Source: Chara braunii (taxonomy: Eukaryota > Streptophyta > Charophyceae > Charales > Characeae). From it: a stretch of DNA of 64,000 nt. The translations under genes were made by a program, and so were the position numbers. The notes beneath the pieces were generated by a model, which had not been told where the DNA came from, did not search any database, and was given only the letters and a program-made list of their open reading frames with translations. Shown here one piece after another: positions 11,633 to 22,375 of the stretch (position 1 is the stretch's first letter; the number at the start of each line of letters is the position of its first letter). The stretch is taken from NCBI GenBank assembly GCA_003427395.1, contig BFEA01000111.1, forward strand, positions 1,861,096-1,925,095, given 5' to 3'.

Positions 11633-11647
11633 CCGGCAACGGCGCCA
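11633..11647 (-). promoter_or_regulatory. Primer-binding site, tRNA-Asp type (element 1)
   Basis: The minus strand reads TGGCGCCGTTGCCGG, the complement of the 3' end of plant tRNA-Asp as used by many plant Ty3 elements. It lies two bases inside the LTR end (GACA, then GG, then the PBS), which fixes the inner LTR boundary. Confidence 0.8.
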
Positions 11648-14170
11648 CCTGTCAGGCGCATCGGTCCAGCACCACACGCGGCAGCGCGGGACCCTCTCGG
11701 CCGCGTCACGCAGGAGTTGGACCAACCTTGTCGCGAGCACACAAATGGATCTTCCTTAGGCCGCTCCGGCCGAGTGCGCCAGCCATACCTCTCGCGAGCC
11801 CCTACGACAGGATAGGGCCTACGCGAGGCACATCTTACCTCCACCTTACGGGAGCTGTCACCTCCCTTCGGTGGGCGTATCCCCGCCGAGCTACCAGTCC
11901 ACAGTATGAAAGCTACTCGGTTGCAATCGAAGAGGTGGACCAGCCGAGGGCGTTTCTCATTCGTTGTAGCATAGGGGGTACGCGAGGTAATACGCCTATC
12001 GGACCCGCACGCGAACCGACATCTTGGGGGGCTGAGGTCTCAAGCGCGACTCGTCGTTGGTCGACTAGGACGCATCCCACACACCACGCGCACACCACTT
12101 TACGAAAACAAAAATAAANCACACACACATGCACATACAACACAACACGAGAAACAACGCGACAACGCTCTTAGCCCCTCGGTAGCCAACCCATAACTTC
12201 CCGACACAGAAATTTGACAAGCGTCGCGCACGCGAGTTAGTATAAAACTAAGCGGACGCAGGGCTAACCCATATCGGCTCGTGATGCAGACGTACGCAAG
12301 CAGCCGTAATGATGGCGTACTATGTAGTGCCCATAATCGTGCGGTCNTTGTTAATCTCGAGGGTCGCATTCGACACTCAGGTGTCGGCTGACACGCGCCT
12401 TGAGAGTGAATCTCTCGGCGCTGGACAACCGCCATGCGCGGTTGAAAACCACACCCTCTTCTGCACCCTTTGCAGAGGGGTTGAGTAGACANCTTTAAGC
12501 TGTCGTGGCGGTCAAACATCAAGGGGTTTAACTTTGACGGCTGCCACGGACTACAATGTCCAACCATAAAAACCCTAAAAAGCAGACAAATGGGCCGAGG
12601 GCCCCCTCTTATTCCAGCCAAGCTCATGATCTTTTGGGGGTATCCTCTCTCTCCTTGGGTGATGCTCATGGCCTACAATGACCTCAAGCATTTGCGTCTA
12701 CGTGCGAGCCTCCCAATCCCATAACCTCTGGGCGTTGGGGCGGCGAAGCATCGCANGCAGNATTTTTACATAAGGTTGCGCGGCTGCTGGTTAGTCCCAT
12801 ACCGACCANCGATGCCTGTCATATGTGGTAATCGCGGCCCCGGCCTCGCGAACCCCCACAGTAAANACACCCAAGTATACACACATAGGGGAGATAAAGT
12901 TGCGACGATCAGTGCTCACAGACCACTACGGGACTCCTTACATCCATAAGTATATATATGAGATCGCAGACAACCCCAAATCAAAATCCGAGCCACAAGG
13001 TCTACCTACAATCACATCAAAGAATCGAGNAGCAACCANGCACTACACGGAGTCAACCCCAACCAATCTTCACACTCATACCCCTTGCTTTAGCCATGCA
13101 NACCCCAATCTCCCNCCCAACCAACCATAATTAAATACATAGTACCTTTGTTAAATGACCATTCAATAAAAGTTCGGGTGGAACCCTCAACAAACAATAA
13201 AGTCACCATAGCTAAANCCTTTTAGATTGGGTGTGACGAGTGAGTTGGAATTGAGTCGTAGACCGGCGAATCGACAACCGACCTGTTATCAGTGATAATA
13301 GAAGGTGATCCTTACAGGATCAACCTGAAGCTAATCCAAGTCCTGAATTGAAGTCCAACGAAAGTTTGTATCGTAAGACATGTCAATGTCCAAGCTAAAT
13401 TATCAGCATATGGGGGATGAACCACCATAGCACATTCTCACTCAAAGTTATCTGTCAACCAAGTCTAACTGTACCTCTAAGCAGTGCCCAAAGCAAAGGT
13501 AGACTAACGGCAGGATCTTCCCTATTCAGGGTGGATTGCCAGAATCGNCACCTGTCAAAATATAATCTAACTCCTNTAAACTAAGAAAATTTGGGCAGCG
13601 TTTCCCGTAGGAAAAGTGCCTTTCCAGAATTTATATCAGCCCGAATACGAAAACAGAAATAGTCTTTGACTTTCCAAGGTCCAATTTTATCTAACTCCCT
13701 GAATTAGCAAAAAATTGGGCAGCACTCCCTTTAGAAAATGAGACTTTNNAGATTTTTACTAAGTCATATATAACTTTAGACAAGTTGAACTTTGACAAGT
13801 CAAAATTTGACTAACTCCTTGGATTTACAGAAATTTNGGCAGCGCTTCCCGTAGAGAAAGTAGCTTACCAAAATTTATACAAAGCNAAGTATAACAAAAA
13901 ATCCGAGAAAATGCGAAAGTCGATCTAAGTAAAAAAACTTAGCTCAGAAAATGCAGGAATCGACCTAACTCCTATCGCTCTAGCACGAGGCGAGCCTCTA
14001 AAGCAACTACCTGTTAACCTGACACTCTAACCAAGTAGTAGCCTCACTCAGTCTCATGTAGGCCAACCCANAAAGTTAGTACTCTCACCATCCCAAGTCA
14101 AACTTTGCAAACAATAGTTCNTAATCTCTCGATACTTTTTTCCCTTATACCCGNCTTACATAGGGCATAA

Positions 14171-14994
14171 AGTCAAGCCATCCAATCTTATGGAACTTGC
14201 CTGACTCAGCCATTGAGTATACACGAACAGGTTGCACAACTACTTCTCTCTTCCTTCTGGGCATACGACTAGGTCGTTCATCTTAGAACAAGGCTTAGTC
14301 GCCCATAACTGTTTAATATCGAACTTTTATATACCTCTTTGAGTTTGGTGTTCAACAGNTGGGCATAAGACTGAGTCGTTCATCTTAGAACAAGGTTCAN
14401 CCTGCCCAGGGTTACCTTCAATTATCCTCTTAGTTATACTCTCTTCATTTCATGATAAGCTATAGCCAGGCCGTCCAATCTTATGGAACCCATGCCTGGC
14501 TAGCCTGTTCATAGATAGGATAGTATAAAATATAGCAAAAATTTAAACTTTTGGGTTCCAACATGTGCGAGGCTTTGGGCCAGACCGTCCAATCTTATGG
14601 AACATATCTGGTCCTCTGCCAGGTTCGTTTCTCTCCGACCCCACTGTGTGCGGCATGAGTCCAAGGCCGTCCAATCTTATGGACATGCCTTGCCCTCAGC
14701 AAGAATTATCCTCTCAAAATAAAACAGGAAGGGGCTGAGCCATTTAATCTTATGGAGTTGCTCAGACCCCCTCGACCAAAAACAAAAGAAACAGAACAAA
14801 ATCCCAACCAAATATGGCAACCAAAGCCTTCAATCTTATGGTACAGATTTGGCCCCTGAAAAGTCAGCGACAGTCAAACCCTCACAATTCAGAGCAATCA
14901 GGCCGTCCAATCTTATGGAACTGGTCTGACTCTCCATGCAATTCAGAAATAAACACAGTGGTCAGGCCGTCCAATCTTATGGAACTGGTCTAAC
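14171..14994. repeat. Hairpin array in LTR A
   Basis: About ten short palindromes recur with the shared core ATCTTA. Examples: 14465-14500 (GCCAGGC/GCCTGGC arms), 14577-14614, 14662-14692, 14731-14770, 14821-14852, 14898-14930 and 14959-14994. Most have an inner TCCA/TGGA pair around the core; two (14259-14304 and 14361-14407) use GTTC/GAAC instead. Outer arms differ between units but pair within each unit. Confidence 0.8.
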
Positions 14995-16020
14995 CCCATA
15001 GGGCTCATTCAAGCTCAAGCAAAACCACCTTTCACCCACCCTTCCCCCAGATGTAACCCCTTATGTTCACAATCTGCCTTCAGGCAATCAACAAAAACTG
15101 AAACTAAGATTGCGCACACATTCCTTTACTTAATCTGAATTGTGTCCTGTCAGTCAAACCAAAGTCAAAGTAGGGGTGCATGCAATACACTCAGTCAAAC
15201 ATAGCAAGACGTACAAGTAGGGGTCATAACTGGGTTTATAAAAGAGACATAATGGTTACCTGCCAATTCTCTGCCCCCAAAGCTTCCCCTAGGCTCCGGT
15301 AGAGCTCCCGCAATCGGTGGGGCAACCTCCCACAAAGGACTTGGCGCAGATTACGGTTTGCAATCCCGCCTGCCGCCTTCCTCTCAAAACCAATGGACTA
15401 GACTTAGAGTAAGAAGGGCAGAAAGATATGAGTTTAAGACTCTTAGATCCAAGGAGGTTGCTCTCAGACTCATACGAGAGGGTCTTCAAACCTTCGAACG
15501 CCTGACCGCCCTGCAATGGCGGCCAAACGTAACTATTTGGTCAACCCTCCCGGCCAAATCGCTAATCTCAACCCCCCTGGCGAACCCACAAGTCGCAGCA
15601 ATAGCCCCGCCGGTCCCCTTAACTGCGGCTACGACCCACCCTTGCAGTCCAATCAGCAGTCGCCAACAAATGCGGCCCTCCAGCAGTGGGTTATAGCTCG
15701 TAATCGATCAACAGCAGCGGCTGCTCATAGCCAAACAACAGCAGCTGCTCGCAGCTCGCAGTAACAGCCCGTAGCCGCTCGTATCAGCAGTTTGCGCAGC
15801 CAGCAACAGACACCGTTCACAGCAATCGTGCTCCTCAGCCCAGGTGCAGTCTGCATTGGCAACCTGAAACCTAATCAGTCAGGTCAACCAGTCGAACGCA
15901 GGCCCTCCGGTGATCCTCCAGTTGCAACCATGATAGTCAGTTCACAGTCAAAGGCAGAACAACCAGCAGCCCGATAGTCCTCCGAACTGCCGTGGTAGAG
16001 GCAACATACCTGATACAGCA

Positions 16021-16137
16021 GCCGAGGGGGGGGGGGGGNNNNNNNNNNNNNNNNNNNNNNNNNNNNNNNNNNNNNNNNNNNNNNNNNNNNNNNNNNNNNN
16101 NNNNNNNNNNNNNNNNNNNNNNNNNNNNNNNNNNTGT
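16021..16137. other. Poly-G run and assembly gap in LTR A
   Basis: A run of G ends in 96 Ns (16039-16134). Poly-G running into a gap suggests low-quality read ends, so the sequence here is unreliable. Confidence 0.85.
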
Positions 16138-16403
16138 GTTGCCATCGACAAAAAAAAAAAAAGAAACCCCCCCGTTTTCCTTTGTCTCGCTCCGTACACT
16201 CTCGTCTTACTAGTTGCTCTCGCAGTGTGCATAGGCATACCCGGCCTTCTACCCGGCCAGGCTTATGCAGTCATCGAGGCCGAGTACGGGCGGTAGGTGA
16301 ACTTCCTTGCCTCGTCGCACCTCCTTCTCCTTTTCTTCGATCCAGATGCCGCCCCCGGGCATCGACTAGAATGGGTACTCGTAATCAGGTAGCTTACTCC
16401 TTC

Positions 16404-16407
<4 letters not shown>

Positions 16408-16442
<35 letters not shown>
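16408..16442. repeat. (CT)n microsatellite in LTR A
   Basis: About 17 perfect CT units. They are absent at the matching place in LTR B, so they are a late expansion within this copy. Confidence 0.9.
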
Positions 16443-16446
<4 letters not shown>

Positions 16447-19400
16447 AGACAGAACGCACCCAGCCGCCTAGCATGGCCAAGTTCAGCCACCGCTTTGGGC
16501 AAAAATGTTGGTCAGGCCGCTGGGCTGAAGTGCAAAATGGCGGACCGGCAGTGCAACAACTAGTTGGAGACGAACACCGCCACCCCGCTAAGGCCTACGG
16601 CCGAAGTTACACACGATACCACAACCCGACCGTACCCCGCCCCTCAGCAGTTACGTACAACGAGAGTGAATCTTCCGCCCAAAGGCGGAAAGGTTCCTCC
16701 TGGCTTCGCCGTTCCCCACTCGGCCATGCCCCCTACCGAAAGCCTCGCGCAACCTACCCCTTTACTAACTATCTATCTACTAACCCTTCATCGAATCTAA
16801 CACCACCAGCGCGATCGCCGTGGGCAAAAACCCCTATGCCGAATCCTTTCCCGCCCGATTTCGTCAAAAATCGAGCGGTATTTCATCTTCCACTCCCCGA
16901 CATCTCCCTCCCGGCATAACTCCGCGCAAGCCTTTTCTTACTAACTCCTTCCTATACTAACTCTCCTCCAAAACTGACTCCACCATGGGGTTCGCCCTGG
17001 GAGAAAACCCCTGGCTTATCTCCCTTCCCGTCGAGAACCGCCCCCATTCGCACGCACTCGTGCTTACCACCCTATCACCACCGTCTTGCCCCCGTCTCAG
17101 CTTTGTGAATGAATCCGGACGCGGACAGCGTCCGGGTACGTTCCCCCTCTACGGCCGTTTGCTGCTACTGCTGTTCACGCAGCGCCCATCTCCCTCACTG
17201 TACTTCACTCCGTTGTGACCCAGCCCCTACCGACTCTTCTCCTCCACTTCACTCGGAATCAAGAGCGCGTTGTCTCCCTGGCTGCGCCCTCACCCGCCTC
17301 TCCGCCATCACCTTCTTCACCACCATTCGCATGCACCTGGCATGCTTTTTGCTGTCGGGTTCGTCCCCCTCACTCGTGCCTTCGTGCCGTGTAGTAGCAC
17401 TGCCCACCGCCCTGTGCTACTTCGCATGAAGACTACGGGGGAGGCCGACTACTGATTGATCCGCCACTCTTCCGCCCCTACACTCTTTCTACCGCGTACG
17501 CACCTGACCCGTCTCCTCGTTCTGGTCCATTCCCTTCGCCACGTTGTCGTCAACGAAGACCCTCGTTAGCGCAACTCCGCGCTACTCCACTCGGACTGCG
17601 TGGTCGGCGAGTCGACTTTGTCAGACAGCAACCGGCTCCGACCTCCCTCCCCCGTTTTGTACGTGTCGCCCTTGCGCCTCGCTCCAACTGTGCAGATGTC
17701 CCGAGGGACTTTGCACCGGTCGGCGCCTGCTTGCTACCGCAACAGGCCGCCGTCGGGCAACTTTAGTCATGGGGCAATCCCGCCCGCCCCTTGACTCTTC
17801 TTTCCTGGATGTATCCGGCGCAGTCTGCGTCCGGGTCCCTTCCTATGCTTCGTGCCCCATCCTGGCACCGGGACCGCGCAAATTTCCTCTGTGTCATTCC
17901 AAGTAGTTACGGATACCCCGAACGACCTCCGCCGCGGCCGCACCTCATTTGCGGTTTTTCAAACTTAGAACCGCCAGCCGTGGTGCCGCGCCCCAACCAA
18001 AATAGCCCCGCGAATAACAATGAAAACAACAAATAAAATAAAATAAATAATAATAAAAAGCAGAACAACACGAAATAAAAAAAAATATATATATATATTT
18101 ATAAAATTCCTAACAAGGGGCGGGGACTGCTGGCACCCCGCCGGCCCCGTGGGCCGGGTCCATAGTCGCATCTACCAACAAAACCGAGGGGGGATAACCC
18201 TGTCAGGCCCTCAACCCCCTCAACTCTCCTTGACACTCCGCCGCTGCTGTGCCGATGCCCCCCGACCTCGATCCCTGTTCCTCTATAACGAAAGTCCAAT
18301 GCCGTAACCCATAGGGCTATGCCCCAACTTGAAACAACTAGGCGCGAATTCCTATATGAAGTGGTGTCGCGTCATGCTTAGGCCTGGGGACAACAGCCTG
18401 GGCCCCCTCTTTCTGCCCGCAACCAAACGTGCCATCGCTAGGCCCCCGCGCCGGCCTACCCAGACCGCGCCATGGTTGCCCCATGCTCCCGTCCTACTAT
18501 CGGTCGCCCCTGCCCGCCCACGAAACGGACTTTTCTCACTTAATCTAGCCCGCAACTCGGTCCGGGTCGATCGGCTAAACCGGCCGCTCACTCAACCAGA
18601 AAAATATCACACGCGCGCCTTAACACTATGCGCTCATATACCCTCTAGCTTAACCAGGGCGGCCCCGGACGTGGTCGCGCCTCGCACGGCCCATTTTCCC
18701 TGTCGTTTACAAAAACCAGGGCGGATACCCTTGTAAGGGTATTCGCACCGACATCGCATCCCACACACCACGCGTATACCACTTCTATGAACACAAAAAT
18801 AAAACACACGCTTACACCCGTACAACGCGACGCAACACGAGCAACGCGACAACGCTCCTAGCCCCTCGGTAGCCGTCCCATAACTCCGTGATGCAGAAAT
18901 CGAATAGGCGTCGCGCGCGAGACTTAATATAAACTGCGCGGACGCGGGGGTTAACTCATAACGACTCGCAATGCAAGCGTACGCAAGCAATAGCGATGAC
19001 GGCGTACTATGTGGTACCCACACTCGCGCGACCCTCGTTAATCTCGAGGGTCACGTTCGACACTCAAGTGTCGGCTGACACGCGCCTTGAGGGTTAATCT
19101 CTCGACGCCAGACAACCGCCATGTGCGGTTGAAGATCACACCCTCTTCTGCACCCTATGCAGAGGGGTTGAGTAGACAACTTTAAGTTGTCCTGGCAGTC
19201 AGACATCAAGGGGTTTGACTTTGACGGCTGCCACGGACTACAACGTCCAACCATAAAAACTCTAAAAAACAGACGAATAGGCCGAGACCCCCCCCCCCCT
19301 TCCTTTGTACCAACCGGGGTCATAATCTTTGGGGTATCCTCTCTCTCCTCGGGTGATGCCCACGGCCTACAATAACCTCAAGCGTTTGCGTCTACGTGCG

Positions 19401-21432
19401 AGCCTCACGATCCCATAACTTTTAGGCGTTGGGGCGGCGAAGCATCGCACGCAGGATTTTGACATACGGCCGCGCGGTTGCCGGCCAGCCCCATACCGAC
19501 CAACGATGCCAATCATACGTGGTAATCGTGGCTCCGGCCTTGCGATATTGAATGGTTGAAGGAACACATCGCGAGGGGTCACCCCTCACGATTATTGAAC
19601 GGCTGAAAGACACGCCGTTCGACCCTCGCGACATTTCCGCCTTTCAAGCGGAGTGTCCCGCCGACCAAGATAAATAGGCTCTATGCGAGGGGAGACTCCT
19701 CCCCTTCAGGGCCTAGGGCTTGGGATGTCCTGGACAAGGACCTTGAATCCCGGTCCAGGACCAACGTCTGACTAAGTAAGCCCCAAGACGCAAATGGGCA
19801 GAGGGGAGGGTCCTCCCTGTCCCTCGATCCCACTCTTACGCGGTGTTATTATGGCCTCTTAGGTCTCCCGAACACTCATCGTATGTATACCCACGCATAC
19901 ATACAAAGGAGGGGTAAAGTTGTGACGATCACTTCTCACAGGCACAGTGGGACTCCTCACAACCATGTATATGTATATGGAGTCGCAGGCAGTCCAAATC
20001 CAAAATCTGAATCACAGGACATATCTGCAATCACACCAAGAGTCAAACGACAAAGCACGCACTACACGGAGTCAACCCCAACCATTCTCTATGCTCATAC
20101 CCCTTTGCTTCAGCCATGCAAGCCCCAATCGCCGATTCAACCAACCTCAATTAAATACTCAGTACCTTTGTTAAGTGGTCATTCAATAAAAGTCCGGGTG
20201 AAACCCTTAACAAACAGTAAAACCACTAGGGCTAAAGCCTTTTAGGTTGAGTATGGGGAGTGAGTTCGAATCGAGTCGAAGACCGAAGAATCGGCAACCG
20301 ATCTGTTATCAGCGATAACAGAATGTGGTCCTTGTAGGATCAAACTGACTCTAATCCAGATCCTTAATCGAATGACCAAGAAGACCTGTAACACAAGACA
20401 GGTCAATCCTCAAGCTAGATCTATAAGTCCTTGGAGGGTAATCACAATCTCGCTCCAAGGCCTACCTTATTGACTGACCCCAAGCCTACCCCTAAACAGT
20501 GCCCAAAGCAAAGGTAGGCCCTGACAGAATCTCCCCTATCTAGGGTGGATCGCCAGAGTCGCCACCTGTCAAAATATAATCTCTCTTCTAAATTAAAAAA
20601 TTTTCGGCAGCGCCTCCCGTAGGAAAAGTGTCTTTTCAGAATTTATATAACTCCAAATATGAAAGCAGAAATAATATTTAACTCTGAAAGTCAAATTTTG
20701 TCTAATTCCCTGAATTAGTAAAAATTTGCGCAGCACTCCCTTTAGAAAGGGAGACTTCTCAGATTGACACTAAGTCGGATATGAACTCAAAGGACAACTT
20801 GAGTCCAACTTAGACAAGATTTTAACTAACTCCTCAGTTTTGCAGAAATTTCGGCAGCACTCCCTCTAGAAAAGTGTTATTCCAAAATTTATACGAGCTA
20901 AATTTAGAACTTTGGAACTAACCTCGACTTCCCAAAGTCCAATTCTGTCAAACTCCCTGATTTAGCAAAAATTTGGGCAGCACTCCCTATAGAAAATGAG
21001 ACTTTCCAAATATTTACTAAGTAAGATCTGACGAAAAGACAAGCTGAACTTTGAAAAGTCAAAATTTATCTAACTCCTTGAATCTGTAGAAATTTCGGCA
21101 GCGCTTCCCGTAGAGAGAGTAGCTTACCAGAATTTATACAGGTGCAAGTATAATAGCGAGCCTCAGAAAATGCAAGAATCGATCTAAGTAAAATAAGGTC
21201 CGCTCAGAAAATGCAAGAATTGACCTAACTCCTATCGCTCTGGCACGTGGCGAGTCTCTAAAGCAACTACCTGTCAATCTGAAACCCAGACCAAGTAGTA
21301 ATCTCACTCAGCCACATGCAGGCCAAACCACAAAGGTAAGTACTATCACCATCCCTAAGCCAATCTGAGCAAACAATAGTTCATGATCTTTCAGTGAGTT
21401 ATCCTCTCATACCCAACTTACATAAGGCATAG

Positions 21433-22375
21433 GTCAGGGCACCTGAACTTACAAAGCGCGCCAAACTTAGCCAGACCTAAAGTCAGAATACCTAAACTTA
21501 TAGAGCGTTCTGACTTGGCCAGGTATACACAAACAGAGGGCACAACTACTTCTCTCTTCTTTGGGCGTATGACTAGACCACTCTAGTCGCCCTGAAGTTG
21601 TTTAAATAGCCAAGTTATATATACCTTGCGGAACTTAGTCTTCAAAGGGGGCATAAGGTTGAGCCGCTCAACTTAAAACATTGCTCAGCCTGCCCAAGCT
21701 TACCTTCAACTATATCTCTTAGTTTATACTCTCTTCAGTTGTGATAAGCTCTAGTCAGGCTACCTACACTTATACAGCGGCCTGACTGGCCTGTTCTTAA
21801 TAGCATAGTAGTACAATATAGCCAGAGTTATATCCATTTCGGTTCCAGCATGTACGAGGCATTGGGTCAGACTACCTAAGCTTATAGAGCGGTTTGATCC
21901 TCTGCCAGGTTCGTTTCTCTCTGATCCAGTCTATGTAAAGCAGTAGGTCGGGCTACCTAAACTTATAGAGCGGCCTGTCCCCTGCCAGGATTACCCCCTC
22001 AAAACAAAACAGGAGAAGGGCTGAACCACCTAAACCTATAGAGTGGTTCAGACCTTCTCGTTCAGAACCAAAGAAACTATGAGAACCCCAAACAAAACGA
22101 GGCAACCCAAGGTACCTAAACTTATAGAGCGCCTTGGGTTCCTGAAAGTCACTCACAGTCAAACCCCCTGAAGTCAGAGCAGCAAGGACACCTAAACTTA
22201 TAGAGCGTCCTGACCCTCCATGCAATTCACAGCACCACGTCTCCCCAAACTTATGGGGACATCCCAGCCCCCAGAGCTTCAGGCTACCTAAACTTATAGA
22301 GCGGCCTAAGGCTCCAGGCAATCCAAGAATAAACAAAGCGTTGGGCTTCCCCAAACTTAAGGGGACCTCCCAGCC
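21433..22375. repeat. Hairpin array in LTR B
   Basis: About twelve units share the core AACTTA, usually as CTA-AACTTA-TAG. The arms differ but pair within each unit: 21481-21515 (AGTCAGAA/TTCTGACT), 21753-21787 (AGTCAGGC/GCCTGACT), 22013-22059 (CTGAACCAC/GTGGTTCAG plus outer GAGAAGG/CCTTCTC), 22104-22140 (AACCCAAGG/CCTTGGGTT). Two units (22239-22260 and 22341-22372) use CCCC/GGGG around the core. Confidence 0.85.

Larger units (their letters stand above)
1..18753 (-). mobile_element. Ty3/gypsy LTR retrotransposon, element 1 (3' LTR outside window)
   Basis: Read on the minus strand the order is LTR, PBS, gag, protease, RT, RNase H, integrase, extra ORF, 3' noncoding region. RT before integrase places it in Ty3/gypsy. 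The right LTR (A) is 11650-18753. Position 1 matches about 26945 in element 2, roughly 560 bp short of that element's 3' LTR, so the left LTR of element 1 should begin about 550 bp before the window. Stops and frameshifts lie in gag, pol and the last ORF, so it is not autonomous as assembled. Its right edge joins a truncated LTR of element 2, which suggests nested insertion. Confidence 0.9.
11650..18753 (-). repeat. LTR A: 5' LTR of element 1, about 7.1 kb
   Basis: On the minus strand the LTR starts TGTCGGTGCG (at 18753) and ends TGACA (at 11650), next to the PBS. It aligns in order with LTR B over most of its length: blocks around 12070-12800, 12870-13250, 13540-14100, 14170-15000, 15260-15350, 16800-16900 and 18100-18753. 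It carries many single Ns and one N gap. ORFs inside are compositional and do not match LTR B frames. Confidence 0.8.

Noticed and set aside
16182-16919. 245-codon ORF in LTR A
   Set aside because: It runs through a CT microsatellite, giving a Ser-Leu run, and is not kept in LTR B.
21953-22354. 133-codon minus-strand ORF in LTR B (and 42045-42446 in LTR C) as a gene
   Set aside because: It is a translation across the hairpin array. Its repeats come from the DNA motif, and LTR A has no matching frame.
21433-22375. CRISPR-like regular repeats
   Set aside because: Spacing is irregular, the conserved part is a hairpin loop and not a direct repeat with unique spacers, and the context is a eukaryotic LTR.
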